NCBI RefSeq assembly: GCF_039655745.1 | Contig: NZ_JBBYXI010000002.1 | Coordinates: 1-64,000, forward strand | Source of the DNA: Hohaiivirga grylli | GTDB lineage: Bacteria > Pseudomonadota > Alphaproteobacteria > Rhizobiales > Beijerinckiaceae | DNA length: 64,000 nucleotides | Direction: 5' to 3' | Shown: piece after piece, positions 54,190-63,749 of the stretch | How positions within the stretch are numbered: position 1 is the stretch's first letter | How the letters are laid out: each line of letters starts with the position of its first letter | The notes under the pieces: model-generated | What the model saw: the letters and a program-made list of their open reading frames with translations, nothing else | Told to the model about the DNA's origin: nothing | The model's database searches: none | Translations under genes and position numbers: made by a program

Positions 54190-54972
54190 TTAGTCGAATA
54201 TCCGGATGAGGGATGAATGCAACAGTTTTGAGGAAGCGGCAAGCTCTTCATGGGTTGTATCGGAGTTATTATAACGTATGACTTCACCTTTTATAGAAGT
54301 CATGATACCGCCAGCTTCCCGCAAGATAATATCAGCTGCCGCAATATCCCAGTCATGGGAATTGTCTGAGACAAGGCCCACATCAATTTCTCCCTCTGCA
54401 ACGCGGGCAATGCGCAGTGCAAGTGAGGGAATACGCGGAACGGATATGAGCTGACCTGCAACTTCAGAAACTTCTCCAACCATAAATTTAGGACCGGATA
54501 TCCGGCTTTCTTTGAGTGCTGCGTGTGGAGACACATGGATGATCTGATCGTTGCAATATGCGTTCTGATGCTCGGCTGCCCAATAGTGTTTATCGTGAAC
54601 CGGAGCAAAGACATTTCCAAGAACAGGCTGGCCGTTTGCTAACAGAGCTACGGAAATACACCAGTCTGGATGGCCGGATAAAAATGCACGTGTCCCATCA
54701 ATCGGGTCTACAACCCAGACGAGTTCGCGCGTCAAACGCTGGTTGTCATCGGCTGTTTCTTCAGAAAGCCAGCCTGCATCAGGAAGTAATTGGGTCAGTC
54801 TGGCCTGTAAAAAATTATTGGTTGCGATGTCTGTTTCTGTGACAGGGGAGTGACCGTTTTTGTACCAGATTTTTGAAGTCGTCTGTTCCCCGTATCTGAA
54901 TTGCTTGGCCGCCAGTCGACCCGCTTCTTCAACAATGGCGGAGACTTTTGGCGCAAGATCACCGAAGTTCAT
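54190..54972 (-). CDS. cysQ: CysQ-like 3'(2'),5'-bisphosphate nucleotidase / inositol monophosphatase family
   Basis: A 260-residue lithium-sensitive phosphatase-fold enzyme. Metal-binding motifs are SPVTETDIATN, WLSEETADD, VVDPIDGTRAFLSG and, near the end, SHDWDIAAADIILREAGG. CysQ removes phosphate from PAP made during sulfate assimilation. Inositol monophosphatase activity is possible in the same family. The location next to the DUF4170 and lipid A genes is typical for the CysQ type. Confidence 0.92.
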   Translation of the reverse strand: MNFGDLAPKVSAIVEEAGRLAAKQFRYGEQTTSKIWYKNGHSPVTETDIATNNFLQARLTQLLPDAGWLSEETADDNQRLTRELVWVVDPIDGTRAFLSGHPDWCISVALLANGQPVLGNVFAPVHDKHYWAAEHQNAYCNDQIIHVSPHAALKESRISGPKFMVGEVSEVAGQLISVPRIPSLALRIARVAEGEIDVGLVSDNSHDWDIAAADIILREAGGIMTSIKGEVIRYNNSDTTHEELAASSKLLHSSLIRIFD

Positions 54973-55020
54973 TTTCCAAACCCTTAAAACCGTTTTTCTT
55001 TCTATAGACGTATTTTATTC

Positions 55021-55953
55021 TCAATTAATGAAGACATTCAGCAACATCCCGCACAAGAGCAGCAGGCCTGCATCTCTATTGGAGCGGAATAGTTTCAGGC
55101 AGGTAGCGCCATCATCGGTTTTGATATTAAACGTCTGAATACCCAGATGTGCAGCAAAGCCGATCAGGCCAATGTAACTGAACCAGCTGACACCGGCTAA
55201 ATAAAAGCTGCCTGCTGCGCACAGAATGGCAATCAGGTAGCAGCCTGCAATTGAAGGGATGACCTGTTTCCCAAAGAAACGGGCGGAGGATTTAATACCG
55301 ACGATTTCATCATCTTCAATATCCTGCAGAGCATAGATCGTATCATAGCCGATGGTCCAGAATATGCCGCAGATATAGAGCAGGATTGGGGCGGCAGAGA
55401 GAGAGCCTGTAACAGCTGTCCAACCAACAAGAGCGCCCCAGTTGAAGGCAAGACCGAGCACCAGTTGCGGAACCCAGAAAAAACGCTTCATCAATGGATA
55501 AATCAGCACAAGAAGAACAGATGCAAAGCCTGTAAAAATTGTGAAGCTGTTGAAAGAGAGCAAAACAGCAAGGCCGATCAGGCAAAGTAAGCCAGTGAAA
55601 AGTACAGCCTGCCAGACCTTGACCTGTCCAGAGGCTAGGGGGCGCATCTTTGTGCGCTCCACACTGGCATCAAGCTTTCTGTCTAAAATATCGTTATAGG
55701 TGCAGCCAGCACCGCGCATGACAACGGCCCCAATGAGAAACAGGGCCATGTATAGAAAATTTAATGATTGCGCGGTGGCTATAGCAGCAAGGGTCGCGGC
55801 CCACCAGCATGGTAAAAGAAGAAGCCACCAGCCGATTGGTCTGTCAAACCGGGCCATACGAGCGTATGGCCGCAGTTTTACGGGAATGACAGTATCGGCC
55901 CAGTGGTTTCTGACGGCATCCGGTAAATGTTCCGGGAGCCGTTCAGATGTCAT
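55021..55953 (-). CDS. ubiA: UbiA, 4-hydroxybenzoate polyprenyltransferase
   Basis: A 310-residue integral membrane prenyltransferase with about eight helices that attaches the polyprenyl chain in ubiquinone synthesis. The first Asp-rich motif is in GAGCTYNDILDRKLDASVER, followed by TKMRPLASG; the second is in YDTIYALQDIEDDEIVGIKS. The C-terminus ends near the last helix. It shares a base with the stop of the upstream secreted protein gene. Confidence 0.96.
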   Translation of the reverse strand: MTSERLPEHLPDAVRNHWADTVIPVKLRPYARMARFDRPIGWWLLLLPCWWAATLAAIATAQSLNFLYMALFLIGAVVMRGAGCTYNDILDRKLDASVERTKMRPLASGQVKVWQAVLFTGLLCLIGLAVLLSFNSFTIFTGFASVLLVLIYPLMKRFFWVPQLVLGLAFNWGALVGWTAVTGSLSAAPILLYICGIFWTIGYDTIYALQDIEDDEIVGIKSSARFFGKQVIPSIAGCYLIAILCAAGSFYLAGVSWFSYIGLIGFAAHLGIQTFNIKTDDGATCLKLFRSNRDAGLLLLCGMLLNVFIN

Positions 55954-56408
55954 TAGAGAGCGCCCTTAGGCATTCTGTATTGGCCGGAAATGCCACCACC
56001 CCATGCAGGGTTACCGCCGCCTTCCTGAGCCTGTTTACGGGCAGCTTCCATCTGGGCTGCAGCCTTACATGCCTGAACGCGAAGCTTGCTGACCTGATCA
56101 TGGTCTTTCTTGAAGCCCTGAATAAAATCATCAGGAATCTGACACCATGCCTGATTTGCTTCAAACCATTTGGAAGTGGTTGTGCCGTTTGTTTCAAGCT
56201 TTTTGAAAACATTACAGGCAACTTGAGGATCGAGCTGCTTCTTCTTGGCGCTAGCCTTGTTCAGCTGTTCAACCAGTCCCTTACGCTCATCAAGCATCTT
56301 CTGGATGTCCTGACAGGATGATTGCTGCGCAGAAGCATTTGCAACAGCCCCGACAAGTGAAAAGACGGTGAAACCAGCCAAAAGGAATTGTTTGGCAAAA
56401 CGCGACAT
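55953..56408 (-). CDS. Secreted protein of unknown function
   Basis: A 151-residue protein with a signal peptide (MSRFAKQFLLAGFTVFSLVG, cleavage near ANASA-QQSSC). The mature part is helical and polar with four Cys (SSCQDI, QVACNVF, QAWCQIP, VQACKAA), consistent with two disulfides, and a Gly-rich tail (GGGNPAWGGGISGQ). The ATG at 56408 starts the signal peptide directly and follows AAAGGAA; eleven more in-frame codons upstream lack support. It lies in an operon with ubiA. I do not recognise the family. Confidence 0.82.
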   Translation of the reverse strand: MSRFAKQFLLAGFTVFSLVGAVANASAQQSSCQDIQKMLDERKGLVEQLNKASAKKKQLDPQVACNVFKKLETNGTTTSKWFEANQAWCQIPDDFIQGFKKDHDQVSKLRVQACKAAAQMEAARKQAQEGGGNPAWGGGISGQYRMPKGAL

Positions 56409-56710
56409 TGAAAGAGTTCCTTTCCTCTCCGAGCAGCGCATTGTTTCACGCTATTCTCGTACAAACCAAGCTTTTACGAAGTTTTTAACCTCAAGCCCCC
56501 GCCTGTTAAGGCACCAGATTATGGTATATAATACCAAAAAACGGCATTAATGCGATTAAAATATATATCTGCGTACTTTTTAGAGCCGAAATTTTGCCTT
56601 TGCAACACAAAGCATTATGTTGCTCTACATAATTCGTAGCCAAAGCAAATTTATGTGCAAATTCAAAAGCCGGTGCTATAGAGACCATGGATTTTTCAAA
56701 CGGGAAATAA

Positions 56711-57457
56711 ATGTCACAGTACGATTTTAATGCGCCGAGACTTTTTCTGAATGAAGAGCTCGCCAAAGGGCGTAGCTATGAACTTGATCGTGCACAAAGC
56801 AATTATCTCCTGAATGTTCTGCGATTAAAGGCTGGCAGTAATGTGCTTGTCTTTAACGGACGGGATGGAGAGTGGAAGGCTGAAATCTCGGTTGAGGGAC
56901 GAAAGTCTGCAAGCTTGCTTACAGTTGAACTTGCGCGCCCACAGACAGCTGCAGCTGATCTGTTGTATATGTTTGCGCCAATCAAACACGCCCGCCAAGA
57001 TTATATGGTGCAGAAGGCCGTTGAAATGGGCATTTCTGCAATGATGCCGGTATTTACACAGAGAACACAAAGTGGCCGGGTCAATCTTGAGCGAATGCAA
57101 GCGAATGCTGTGGAGGCTGCAGAGCAATGTGGTATTCTGGTTATTCCTGAAATCAAACCAGAAATGAAACTGGCTGCTGCTTTGGATGCTCTGGAGGAAG
57201 ATCGCCTGCTCATATTCTGTGACGAAGATGCTTCCGTCCAAAATCCGGTAGAAGCTTTGAAGGCTATTTCCGGCAATAAGCACCGTCTTGCAGTTCTCAT
57301 TGGTCCAGAAGGCGGGTTTTCGGAGAGTGAGCGTGAAATGATTAAGGCGCGTAAGCCATGTCTTTCGCTTTCTCTGGGCCCACGTATTCTGCGTGCTGAT
57401 ACGGCAGCTGTTGCGGCTTTGGCTGTTATTCAGGCGTCGATTGGCGATTGGGGATAG
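56711..57457 (+). CDS. rsmE: RsmE, 16S rRNA (uracil1498-N3)-methyltransferase
   Basis: A 248-residue SPOUT-class methyltransferase. The N-terminal PUA-like part (APRLFLNEELAKGRSYELD, VLVFNGRDGEW) is followed by the knotted domain with MVQKAVEMGISAMMPVFTQRTQ, VEAAEQCGILVIPEI, LIGPEGGFSESEREMI and LSLGPRILRADTA. GGGAA precedes the ATG. It is divergent from ubiA and followed by gshA in the same orientation. Confidence 0.95.
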   Translation: MSQYDFNAPRLFLNEELAKGRSYELDRAQSNYLLNVLRLKAGSNVLVFNGRDGEWKAEISVEGRKSASLLTVELARPQTAAADLLYMFAPIKHARQDYMVQKAVEMGISAMMPVFTQRTQSGRVNLERMQANAVEAAEQCGILVIPEIKPEMKLAAALDALEEDRLLIFCDEDASVQNPVEALKAISGNKHRLAVLIGPEGGFSESEREMIKARKPCLSLSLGPRILRADTAAVAALAVIQASIGDWG

Positions 57458-57618
57458 AAACGATTTTCTGAGGCTTTGAATTTAAAAGCTTATTTTGCTC
57501 AATGTGTGCTCCTGCACAATGTCGAAACGTGGCAACATTGCGGCAAGACCAACTCATCACTATTTTCACGATCTCCCCGTGTACTTAACTTTCGGGGTTG
57601 TTTTCTAAAGAGGTTTCT

Positions 57619-58989
57619 ATGGCCCGCGATGTTTCTGATTCAACGCCTGTCTGTTCCAAGGCAGATTTAATTAACTGGATTGCTGAAGGAGAAAAGCCGT
57701 CCAGTGATTGGCGTGTGGGTACAGAGCATGAGAAGGTACCCTTCTATCAGGCAGATTTCTCGCCAGTGCCATATGAGGGTGAAAATGGTATCCGCTCATT
57801 ACTTGAGCAGCTTGCCAAAACTAAGCCCTGGGAAGAAATCACAGAGTTTGGCAAGATTATTGGTCTATTCGACGAGACTGGTGGAGATGCCGTTTCTCTG
57901 GAACCCGGTGGCCAGTTTGAGCTGTCTGGTGCGCCTCTTGCGAATATTCATCAGACCAAGGCAGAGCTTGATAAACATCTTGCCGATACCAAGAAGATTG
58001 GTGAAAAACTTGGCATCCGTTTTTTGACTCTGGGCACAAGCCCTAAGTGGTCACGTGCTGAAACACCGGTCATGCCTAAAGGGCGCTATAAAATCATGAC
58101 AAACTATATGCCCAAGGTTGGGCAGCATGGTTTGGATATGATGTATCGCACTGCAACGGTTCAGGCCAATCTTGACTATTCATCCGAGCAGGACATGGTC
58201 AAGAAAATGCGTGTTTCCATTGCTCTGCAGCCAATTGCAACGGCACTGTTTGCCAATTCGCCTTTTATGGATGGAAAGCCGAACGGCTATCTCTCTATGC
58301 GCTCGGAAATATGGAAGGATACCGATAATAACAGGGCAGGTATGACGCCTTTCGTCTTTGAAGAAGGTTTTGGGTACGAGCGTTATGTGGATTGGGTTCT
58401 TGATGTCCCAATGTATTTCATCAAGCGCGGTGACACTTATCATGATGTTGCCGGGCAGTCTTTCAAAGACCTTCTTGCCGGTAATTTGCCCGGACATGCC
58501 GACGAAAAAGCCACCATGTCAGACTGGGCAAACCATGTTTCAACAGTTTTCCCGGAAGTTCGGCTGAAGCGCTATATTGAGATGCGGGGTGCGGATGTTG
58601 GCTCTCCGGAGTTCATTCTGGCCCTGCCAGCGCTCTGGATCGGTCTGCTATACGATTCTGATGTTCTGGATGCTGCATGGGATCTCGTCAAAGACTGGAC
58701 TGCAGACGAGCGTCAGCAGCTTAGAGATGATGTGCCAAGCATTGCTCTCAAAGCAAAAATTGGCTCCCGCTCTGTTCAGGATATAGCCAAGGATGTGCTG
58801 GATCTGGCAGGTCGCGGGCTTGCACGCCGTGGTATCAAGAATGCTGATGGGCAGGATGAGAGCCATTATCTGAACCCACTTCGCACAATTGCCGAGAGCG
58901 GCAAGACATCGGCAGAGCTGCTTCTTGAGCGTTATAATGGCGTTTGGAATGGTAACCTTGATAACGCTTTCAAGGAATATGTTTTCTGA
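57619..58989 (+). CDS. gshA: Glutamate-cysteine ligase (plant/alphaproteobacterial type)
   Basis: A 456-residue enzyme making gamma-glutamylcysteine, the first step of glutathione synthesis. Motifs: VGTEHEKVPFY, GDAVSLEPGGQFELSGAP, FLTLGTSPKWSRAETP, KGRYKIMTNYMP, TATVQANLDYSSEQDM and YIEMRGADVGSP. This belongs to the GCS2/plant-like class of alphaproteobacteria rather than the E. coli type. The ATG at 57619 follows AAGAGG. A short GC stem (CCCCG / CGGGG at 57575-57597, followed by TTGTTTT) lies just upstream, of unknown meaning. Confidence 0.95.
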   Translation: MARDVSDSTPVCSKADLINWIAEGEKPSSDWRVGTEHEKVPFYQADFSPVPYEGENGIRSLLEQLAKTKPWEEITEFGKIIGLFDETGGDAVSLEPGGQFELSGAPLANIHQTKAELDKHLADTKKIGEKLGIRFLTLGTSPKWSRAETPVMPKGRYKIMTNYMPKVGQHGLDMMYRTATVQANLDYSSEQDMVKKMRVSIALQPIATALFANSPFMDGKPNGYLSMRSEIWKDTDNNRAGMTPFVFEEGFGYERYVDWVLDVPMYFIKRGDTYHDVAGQSFKDLLAGNLPGHADEKATMSDWANHVSTVFPEVRLKRYIEMRGADVGSPEFILALPALWIGLLYDSDVLDAAWDLVKDWTADERQQLRDDVPSIALKAKIGSRSVQDIAKDVLDLAGRGLARRGIKNADGQDESHYLNPLRTIAESGKTSAELLLERYNGVWNGNLDNAFKEYVF

Positions 58990-59075
58990 GTATCTGTCTG
59001 CGTGATAGATTAGGCTTCTGTTCTGTAACTTAATCAGAGCTTGACACTGACGTCAGGCTCTCGCAAATCCATATT

Positions 59076-60032
59076 ATGAAAAAGCCTGATCTTGAGATTC
59101 TATTATGTTCGCCGCGCGGGTTTTGTGCCGGAGTTGTGCGCGCCATAGATGCCGTTGAGCGGGCTTTGGTTATCTATGGCCCTCCGGTTTATGTGCGGCA
59201 TGAGATCGTGCATAACAAATACGTTGTCGACAATCTCAAGGCCAAAGGGGCGGTTTTCGTTAAAGAGCTTGACGAAGTACCAGATGGTGATGCCCCGGTT
59301 ATCTTCTCGGCCCATGGTGTTCCCAAACAGATACCGTTAGATGCAAAGGCAAAGAACCTGTTGGCATTTGATGCGACCTGTCCGCTTGTGACAAAGGTTC
59401 ACCGTGAAGCAGAAGTGCACTTTAAACGCGGCCGTCATGTACTTCTGGTCGGACATGCCCGTCACCCCGAAGTTGTTGGCACCATGGGGCAGTTGCCCGA
59501 GGGTGCTATTACTCTGGTTGAGACACGTGAAGATGTTGAGGCGCTGTCGTTTAACGATGGGCGGACCCTTGCCTTTGTGACACAGACAACCCTGTCTGTT
59601 GATGATACCAAGGATATTGTTCAGGCATTGATGGACAAGTTTCCGGCAATTGTAGCACCTCATAAAGAGGATATCTGCTATGCAACTACCAACAGGCAGG
59701 GAGCGGTTAAGGCTGTCGCGCCTCAGGTTGATGCAATGATTGTTATTGGCTCGCCCAATTCTTCAAATTCACAACGTTTGCGTGAGGTTGCCGAGAGGGA
59801 AGGGTGCAAGCTTGTTGAGCTTTTGCTGCGCGCAGATGATATTGACTGGGATAAATACGGAAATATCTCACGTCTGGGTTTAACGGCCGGCGCTTCTGCT
59901 CCCGAAGTTCTGGTTGAAGAAATCATAGATGCTTTTGCTGAGCGATATCAGATCAGCGTACAAACCGTTTCAACTGCGGATGAAAGCATGTTCTTCCCTC
60001 TGCCAAGGGAACTGCGTGAAACTGATAGCTAA
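59076..60032 (+). CDS. ispH: IspH, 4-hydroxy-3-methylbut-2-enyl diphosphate reductase
   Basis: A 318-residue [4Fe-4S] enzyme of the last step of the MEP isoprenoid pathway. The three cluster cysteines are in LLCSPRGFCAGVVRAID, FDATCPLVTKVH and KEDICYATTNRQ. Substrate residues include VRHEIVHNKYVV, SAHGVP, the TQTTLSV segment and IGSPNSSNSQRL. It is followed by thrB and rnhA in the same orientation, a common alphaproteobacterial cluster. Confidence 0.96.
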   Translation: MKKPDLEILLCSPRGFCAGVVRAIDAVERALVIYGPPVYVRHEIVHNKYVVDNLKAKGAVFVKELDEVPDGDAPVIFSAHGVPKQIPLDAKAKNLLAFDATCPLVTKVHREAEVHFKRGRHVLLVGHARHPEVVGTMGQLPEGAITLVETREDVEALSFNDGRTLAFVTQTTLSVDDTKDIVQALMDKFPAIVAPHKEDICYATTNRQGAVKAVAPQVDAMIVIGSPNSSNSQRLREVAEREGCKLVELLLRADDIDWDKYGNISRLGLTAGASAPEVLVEEIIDAFAERYQISVQTVSTADESMFFPLPRELRETDS

Positions 60033-60064
60033 AAACAGATGTAAACCGGGGTCAGGAGAGAGAA

Positions 60065-61030
60065 TTGGCAGTTTATACAGACGTCAGCGATGAAGAACTT
60101 GAAGGACTTGTTGCCACTTATGATATTGGCGATGTGCTTTCCTTCAAAGGCATTGCCGAAGGTGTCGAAAATACAAATTATTTTCTGCGTACATCTGAAA
60201 GCTCTTTCATTCTGACACTCTATGAGAAACGCGTTAATGAGAAAGAACTGCCATTCTTTCTCAATCTGATGGAATATCTGTCTGATCGCGGTATCAACTG
60301 CCCTCAACCTGTTTCAAACAAGAGTGGTGAAAAGCTGTCTCATGTTGCTGGCCGGCCAGCAACGATTGTTACCTTTCTTGAAGGCCTCTCCATTCGTAAG
60401 CCTCAGGCAAAGCATTGTGAATCTTTAGGTAAGGCTCTGGCTCAGCTGCATCTGGCTGGGCAGGGCTTTGATATGCATAGAGAAAACAATCTGTCTGTGA
60501 GCGGCTGGGCTCCTCTGTTTGAAAAAGCCAAAGATCGTGCCAACAGCGTGGCTTCCGGTTTGAGAGAACGCACTGAAAGTGATCTGCTTTACCTTCAGGC
60601 AAATTGGCCCAAAGATCTGCCGCAGGGAATTATTCATGCCGATCTGTTTACCGATAACGTATTCTTTATTGGTGATGACGTTTCCGGGCTGATTGATTTC
60701 TATTTCGCCTGTACAGATGCGCTCGTTTATGATTTGGCGATCTGTCTGAATGCCTGGTGCTTTGAAAGTGATGGCTCATTCAATCTAACAAAAGGGCAGT
60801 CAATGATTGCAGGGTATCAATCATTGCGGCCTCTCAATAAAGAAGAGATTGATGCTCTGCCAATCCTTTGCCGTGGTGCTGCCCTGCGGTTCATGTTGAC
60901 ACGTCTTGTTGATTGGCTGAATGTCCCGCCCGGAGCATTGGTTAAACCAAAAGATCCTTTAGAATATGACCGGAAGCTTGGTTTCCATCGCCATGTCACG
61001 GATGCATCTGAATATGGGCTTGTACGGTGA
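60065..61030 (+). CDS. thrB: ThrB, homoserine kinase (aminoglycoside phosphotransferase-like type)
   Basis: A 321-residue kinase of the APH fold (ThrB type II) that phosphorylates homoserine on the way to threonine. Motifs: AVYTDVSDEELEGLVATYDIG, GVENTNYFLRT, the catalytic loop GIIHADLFTDNVFF and metal-binding GLIDFYFACTD. The start is a TTG at 60065 with GGAGAG in front; no ATG fits the family start. Its stop overlaps the GTG start of rnhA. Confidence 0.95.
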   Translation: MAVYTDVSDEELEGLVATYDIGDVLSFKGIAEGVENTNYFLRTSESSFILTLYEKRVNEKELPFFLNLMEYLSDRGINCPQPVSNKSGEKLSHVAGRPATIVTFLEGLSIRKPQAKHCESLGKALAQLHLAGQGFDMHRENNLSVSGWAPLFEKAKDRANSVASGLRERTESDLLYLQANWPKDLPQGIIHADLFTDNVFFIGDDVSGLIDFYFACTDALVYDLAICLNAWCFESDGSFNLTKGQSMIAGYQSLRPLNKEEIDALPILCRGAALRFMLTRLVDWLNVPPGALVKPKDPLEYDRKLGFHRHVTDASEYGLVR

Positions 61031-61488
61031 GTAGCCGGGTTACGATTTATACAGATGGCGCCTGTTCAGGTAATCCCGGTCCCGGAGGCTGGGCTGCCAT
61101 TCTGTTATACAAGGATAAGCAAAAAGAACTCTCAGGCGGAGAGGCCCATACAACCAACAATCGTATGGAGCTTATGGCCGCAATTGAGGCTTTACGTGCG
61201 CTGAAACGCTCTTGCGATATCGACCTGTTCACGGATTCCCAATACGTCCGTAACGGTATTACGGAATGGGTACATGGCTGGAAGCAAAGAGGTTGGAAAA
61301 CCGCAGATAAGAAGCCGGTTAAAAATGAAGATTTATGGCGTCTTCTTGATGAGCTGACACAGCATCATAATGTGACATGGCACTGGGTTAAGGGGCATGC
61401 AGATAACCCGATGAACAATCGGGCTGATGAGCTGGCTGTTGCGGCTCTGGAGCCATTCAGAGGTACTGCTGTCAGTTCAGACGAATAA
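61027..61488 (+). CDS. rnhA: Ribonuclease HI
   Basis: A 153-residue RNase HI that cuts RNA in RNA-DNA hybrids. The catalytic acidic residues are in IYTDGACSGNPGPGGWA (Asp), NNRMELMAAIEAL (Glu), LFTDSQYVRNGI (Asp) and NNRADELA (Asp). The basic protrusion WVHGWKQRGWKTADKKPVKN is present. The GTG start at 61027 overlaps the thrB stop by 4 bases, so translation is probably coupled. Confidence 0.96.
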   Translation: MSSRVTIYTDGACSGNPGPGGWAAILLYKDKQKELSGGEAHTTNNRMELMAAIEALRALKRSCDIDLFTDSQYVRNGITEWVHGWKQRGWKTADKKPVKNEDLWRLLDELTQHHNVTWHWVKGHADNPMNNRADELAVAALEPFRGTAVSSDE

Positions 61489-61513
61489 GCCGGGAAATGA
61501 TCCCGGCTTTTCT
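61487..61513. terminator. Terminator between rnhA and the peroxiredoxin gene
   Basis: The stem AAGCCGGGA / TCCCGGCTT with a 5-nt loop is followed by TTCTTTT. It lies directly at the end of rnhA and 5 bases before the convergent peroxiredoxin stop, so it probably serves both. Confidence 0.8.
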
Positions 61514-61517
61514 TTTA

Positions 61518-62003
61518 TCAGAGGTGCTTGAGAATATTCTCAGCAGTTGAGACATCTGCTTTTGACGGGACATCTTCAACTTCCAGAGCTTTGACAACAC
61601 CATCTTCAACAATCATGGCATAACGCTGGGAGCGAATGCCTAAGCCATTTTGGCTGGCGTCAAGTGTGAGGCCGATTGCCTTTGCAAAATTGGCGCTACC
61701 ATCGGCCAGAAATGTAATCTTGTCAGCAGCACCGGATGCATCAGCCCAAGCTTTCATGACAAAGACGTCATTAACAGCTGTAACGGCAACCGTTTCAATA
61801 CCCTTTGCTTTAAAGGCATCAATATTCTGGACATACCCGGGCAAGTGATTGCGATGGCATGTTGGTGTAAATGCTCCGGGTACGGCAAAGAGCACAACCT
61901 TCTTACCCTTGAAAATATCATCTGTAGTCTTGGCGGCAGGGCCGTCAGACGTTGTTACCATAAAAGAAGTCTCTGGTAGACGGTCACCAACTTGGATTGT
62001 CAT
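61518..62003 (-). CDS. Prx5-type peroxiredoxin
   Basis: A 161-residue peroxidase of the Prx5 (AhpE-like/PMP20) group. The peroxidatic Cys is in VPGAFTPTCHRNHLPGYV; other family residues are KGIETVAVTAVNDVFVMKAW and GIRSQRYAMIVEDGVV. It reduces peroxides with thioredoxin, glutaredoxin or glutathione. The ATG at 62003 follows GGAAGG at good spacing. Confidence 0.94.
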   Translation of the reverse strand: MTIQVGDRLPETSFMVTTSDGPAAKTTDDIFKGKKVVLFAVPGAFTPTCHRNHLPGYVQNIDAFKAKGIETVAVTAVNDVFVMKAWADASGAADKITFLADGSANFAKAIGLTLDASQNGLGIRSQRYAMIVEDGVVKALEVEDVPSKADVSTAENILKHL

Positions 62004-62174
62004 AATTTTTCCTTCCAAACTTCAGATAAATATCTACTTCAAGCTATATCTTTTAGGTTGCTGTAGAATAATTTGATAAACAGATAAAAGCGTATATTGT
62101 AATGCGCAAGTACTTTTAGAGCGTAAGTTCTTTTAGCTATGCTTTAAATAGCGCCTTGATTGAGCAAGTGAAAA

Positions 62175-62999
62175 TCATTCAACTTGCACTTCTGTTTCAA
62201 TGGACTGCGTACCGCTCTTAGCTGTCAATCGTATGAATGGCTTGGTCGTGAGCTCTGCTTTAGGAGCATATTCCACTTTGATCGTGAAATCAGACGTCCC
62301 GACTTCTGGCCCATTTCGTTCAAGAGAGGTTGAGAGTATCCACCCATCCAGACCTTCCGCAAACAGTTCTGTTGCCTGATTTTCAGGTGTCCGCAGGCGA
62401 GCAATATATTCATTCTCTTTGTCTGACCTGGTAACGGATAAAACAGATAAGGCTCCTGCCTCCGCCAACTTCTGCTTTACAGGCAGATTGCGGAATGCGC
62501 GTTGGACGACAACTGCATTGTCCCCTTTGCCGGTGAGGCTGGTAGAAATAGTATCCGTGCTTGGTATGCATATATCTTTGCAGACACCGAATTGTAATTC
62601 GAGGTTAAGCGTGACAGGTTTTCCTGTCTGCTTTGGTTTTATCCGAAGTGGGATGATGACCTGTTTATGAAAGCCATAAACGACGCTGTCAGCTTCTAGA
62701 ACTCTCTCAGGAGCAGGCCATTCAACTGAAACTGTTTCAAGGTTTTCAGAGGCGGACCAGTTAAACGAGGGAGCAATACCGGCTTCACCCGGTGTGCGCC
62801 AATATGTGAGGTAACCACCTGCAAGTTTTAACTCAATGGCAGCAAGGTAACTCCCATCCTCTTGCCCGCCATCAAGAATATTTATTTTATAGGGACGTTC
62901 GGTCGCCTGTGCAGCAGATAACATCTGACCTATAATAAGAACCATAAATGTGATGAGAGCAAAAGCAGCAGTTTTGTATCTGTGGCCGATGTTGAGCAC
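62175..62999 (-). CDS. Periplasmic DsbD-alpha-like protein
   Basis: A 274-residue secreted protein. The signal peptide (ALITFMVLIIGQMLSAAQA) is followed by an immunoglobulin-like domain of the DsbD N-terminal type. GGYLTYWRTPGEAGIAPSF and the Cys pair in LQFGVCKDICIPSTDTI match the thiol loop of DsbD-alpha. There is no membrane DsbD-beta part. It probably accepts electrons from a membrane thiol reductase and reduces envelope substrates. In relatives it lies next to yqgE, as here (divergent). Confidence 0.85.
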   Translation of the reverse strand: MLNIGHRYKTAAFALITFMVLIIGQMLSAAQATERPYKINILDGGQEDGSYLAAIELKLAGGYLTYWRTPGEAGIAPSFNWSASENLETVSVEWPAPERVLEADSVVYGFHKQVIIPLRIKPKQTGKPVTLNLELQFGVCKDICIPSTDTISTSLTGKGDNAVVVQRAFRNLPVKQKLAEAGALSVLSVTRSDKENEYIARLRTPENQATELFAEGLDGWILSTSLERNGPEVGTSDFTIKVEYAPKAELTTKPFIRLTAKSGTQSIETEVQVE

Positions 63000-63129
63000 T
63001 GAAAATACCTGTTTTGTAAAAGTGTTTTCTCACACGTTATAGAATAATAAAATCATAAGTTGCCAAGCAATTCAGTGCGTTTACGCAATCTGCTATGGAC
63101 AAGTTATTTACCGCTGGTAGCATACAAAA

Positions 63130-63744
63130 ATGGAAATAGATTTTAAAAAACGTGACCATGAAAAACCGGGGTTTCTGGAAGGGCATCTTCTGATTGCCAT
63201 GCCAACTATGGATGACCCGCGTTTTGAGCGTAGTGTTATCTATATGTGCTCGCATACGGATCAAGGTGCGATGGGCATTATTATCAACCGCCCGGCAGAA
63301 CATATAGATTTTCCGGAGCTTCTGGTTCAGCTTGATATTATTTCCGAAAAAGACACTTTTGATCTGAACTCACGTTTGCATAACTTTGAGCTCATGATGG
63401 GTGGACCCGTCGAAAACACACGTGGTTTTGTTTTGCATTCACCCGATTACCGGACACCAGACAATACAATTGATATTGATGATGGTGTCTGTCTGACAGC
63501 AACGGTTGATATTCTCAGGGCTATTGCCCGAGGTGCCGGGCCGAAAGAGGCATTGCTTGCCCTTGGCTATGCTGGCTGGTCTCCGGGACAGATTGAAAGT
63601 GAAGTTCAGGCAAACTGCTGGCTGACGTGCCCGGCCACAGCAGATATTCTGTTCCATGAGGCTGTGGATTTACGTTACGAAATGGCGCTCCACAGCATCG
63701 GCGTTGATCTTGGCTTCCTGTCGAATGTGGCAGGTCGGGCCTGA
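63130..63744 (+). CDS. YqgE/AlgH family protein (UPF0301)
   Basis: A 204-residue protein of the UPF0301 family: LEGHLLIAMPTMDDPRFERSVIYMCSH, GAMGIIINRPAEHIDFPELL, ELMMGGPVENTRGFVLHS and LLALGYAGWSPGQIESEVQANCW. Its molecular function is not established; some members are linked to alginate or quorum control. The ATG has only a weak ribosome site. It is convergent with the M16 peptidase gene. Confidence 0.93.
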   Translation: MEIDFKKRDHEKPGFLEGHLLIAMPTMDDPRFERSVIYMCSHTDQGAMGIIINRPAEHIDFPELLVQLDIISEKDTFDLNSRLHNFELMMGGPVENTRGFVLHSPDYRTPDNTIDIDDGVCLTATVDILRAIARGAGPKEALLALGYAGWSPGQIESEVQANCWLTCPATADILFHEAVDLRYEMALHSIGVDLGFLSNVAGRA

Positions 63745-63749
63745 CCTAT

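Noticed and set aside
57575..57597. GC stem ahead of gshA as a riboswitch or terminator
   Set aside because: Only a 5-bp stem with a 13-nt loop; too weak to call on its own and not a motif I recognise.
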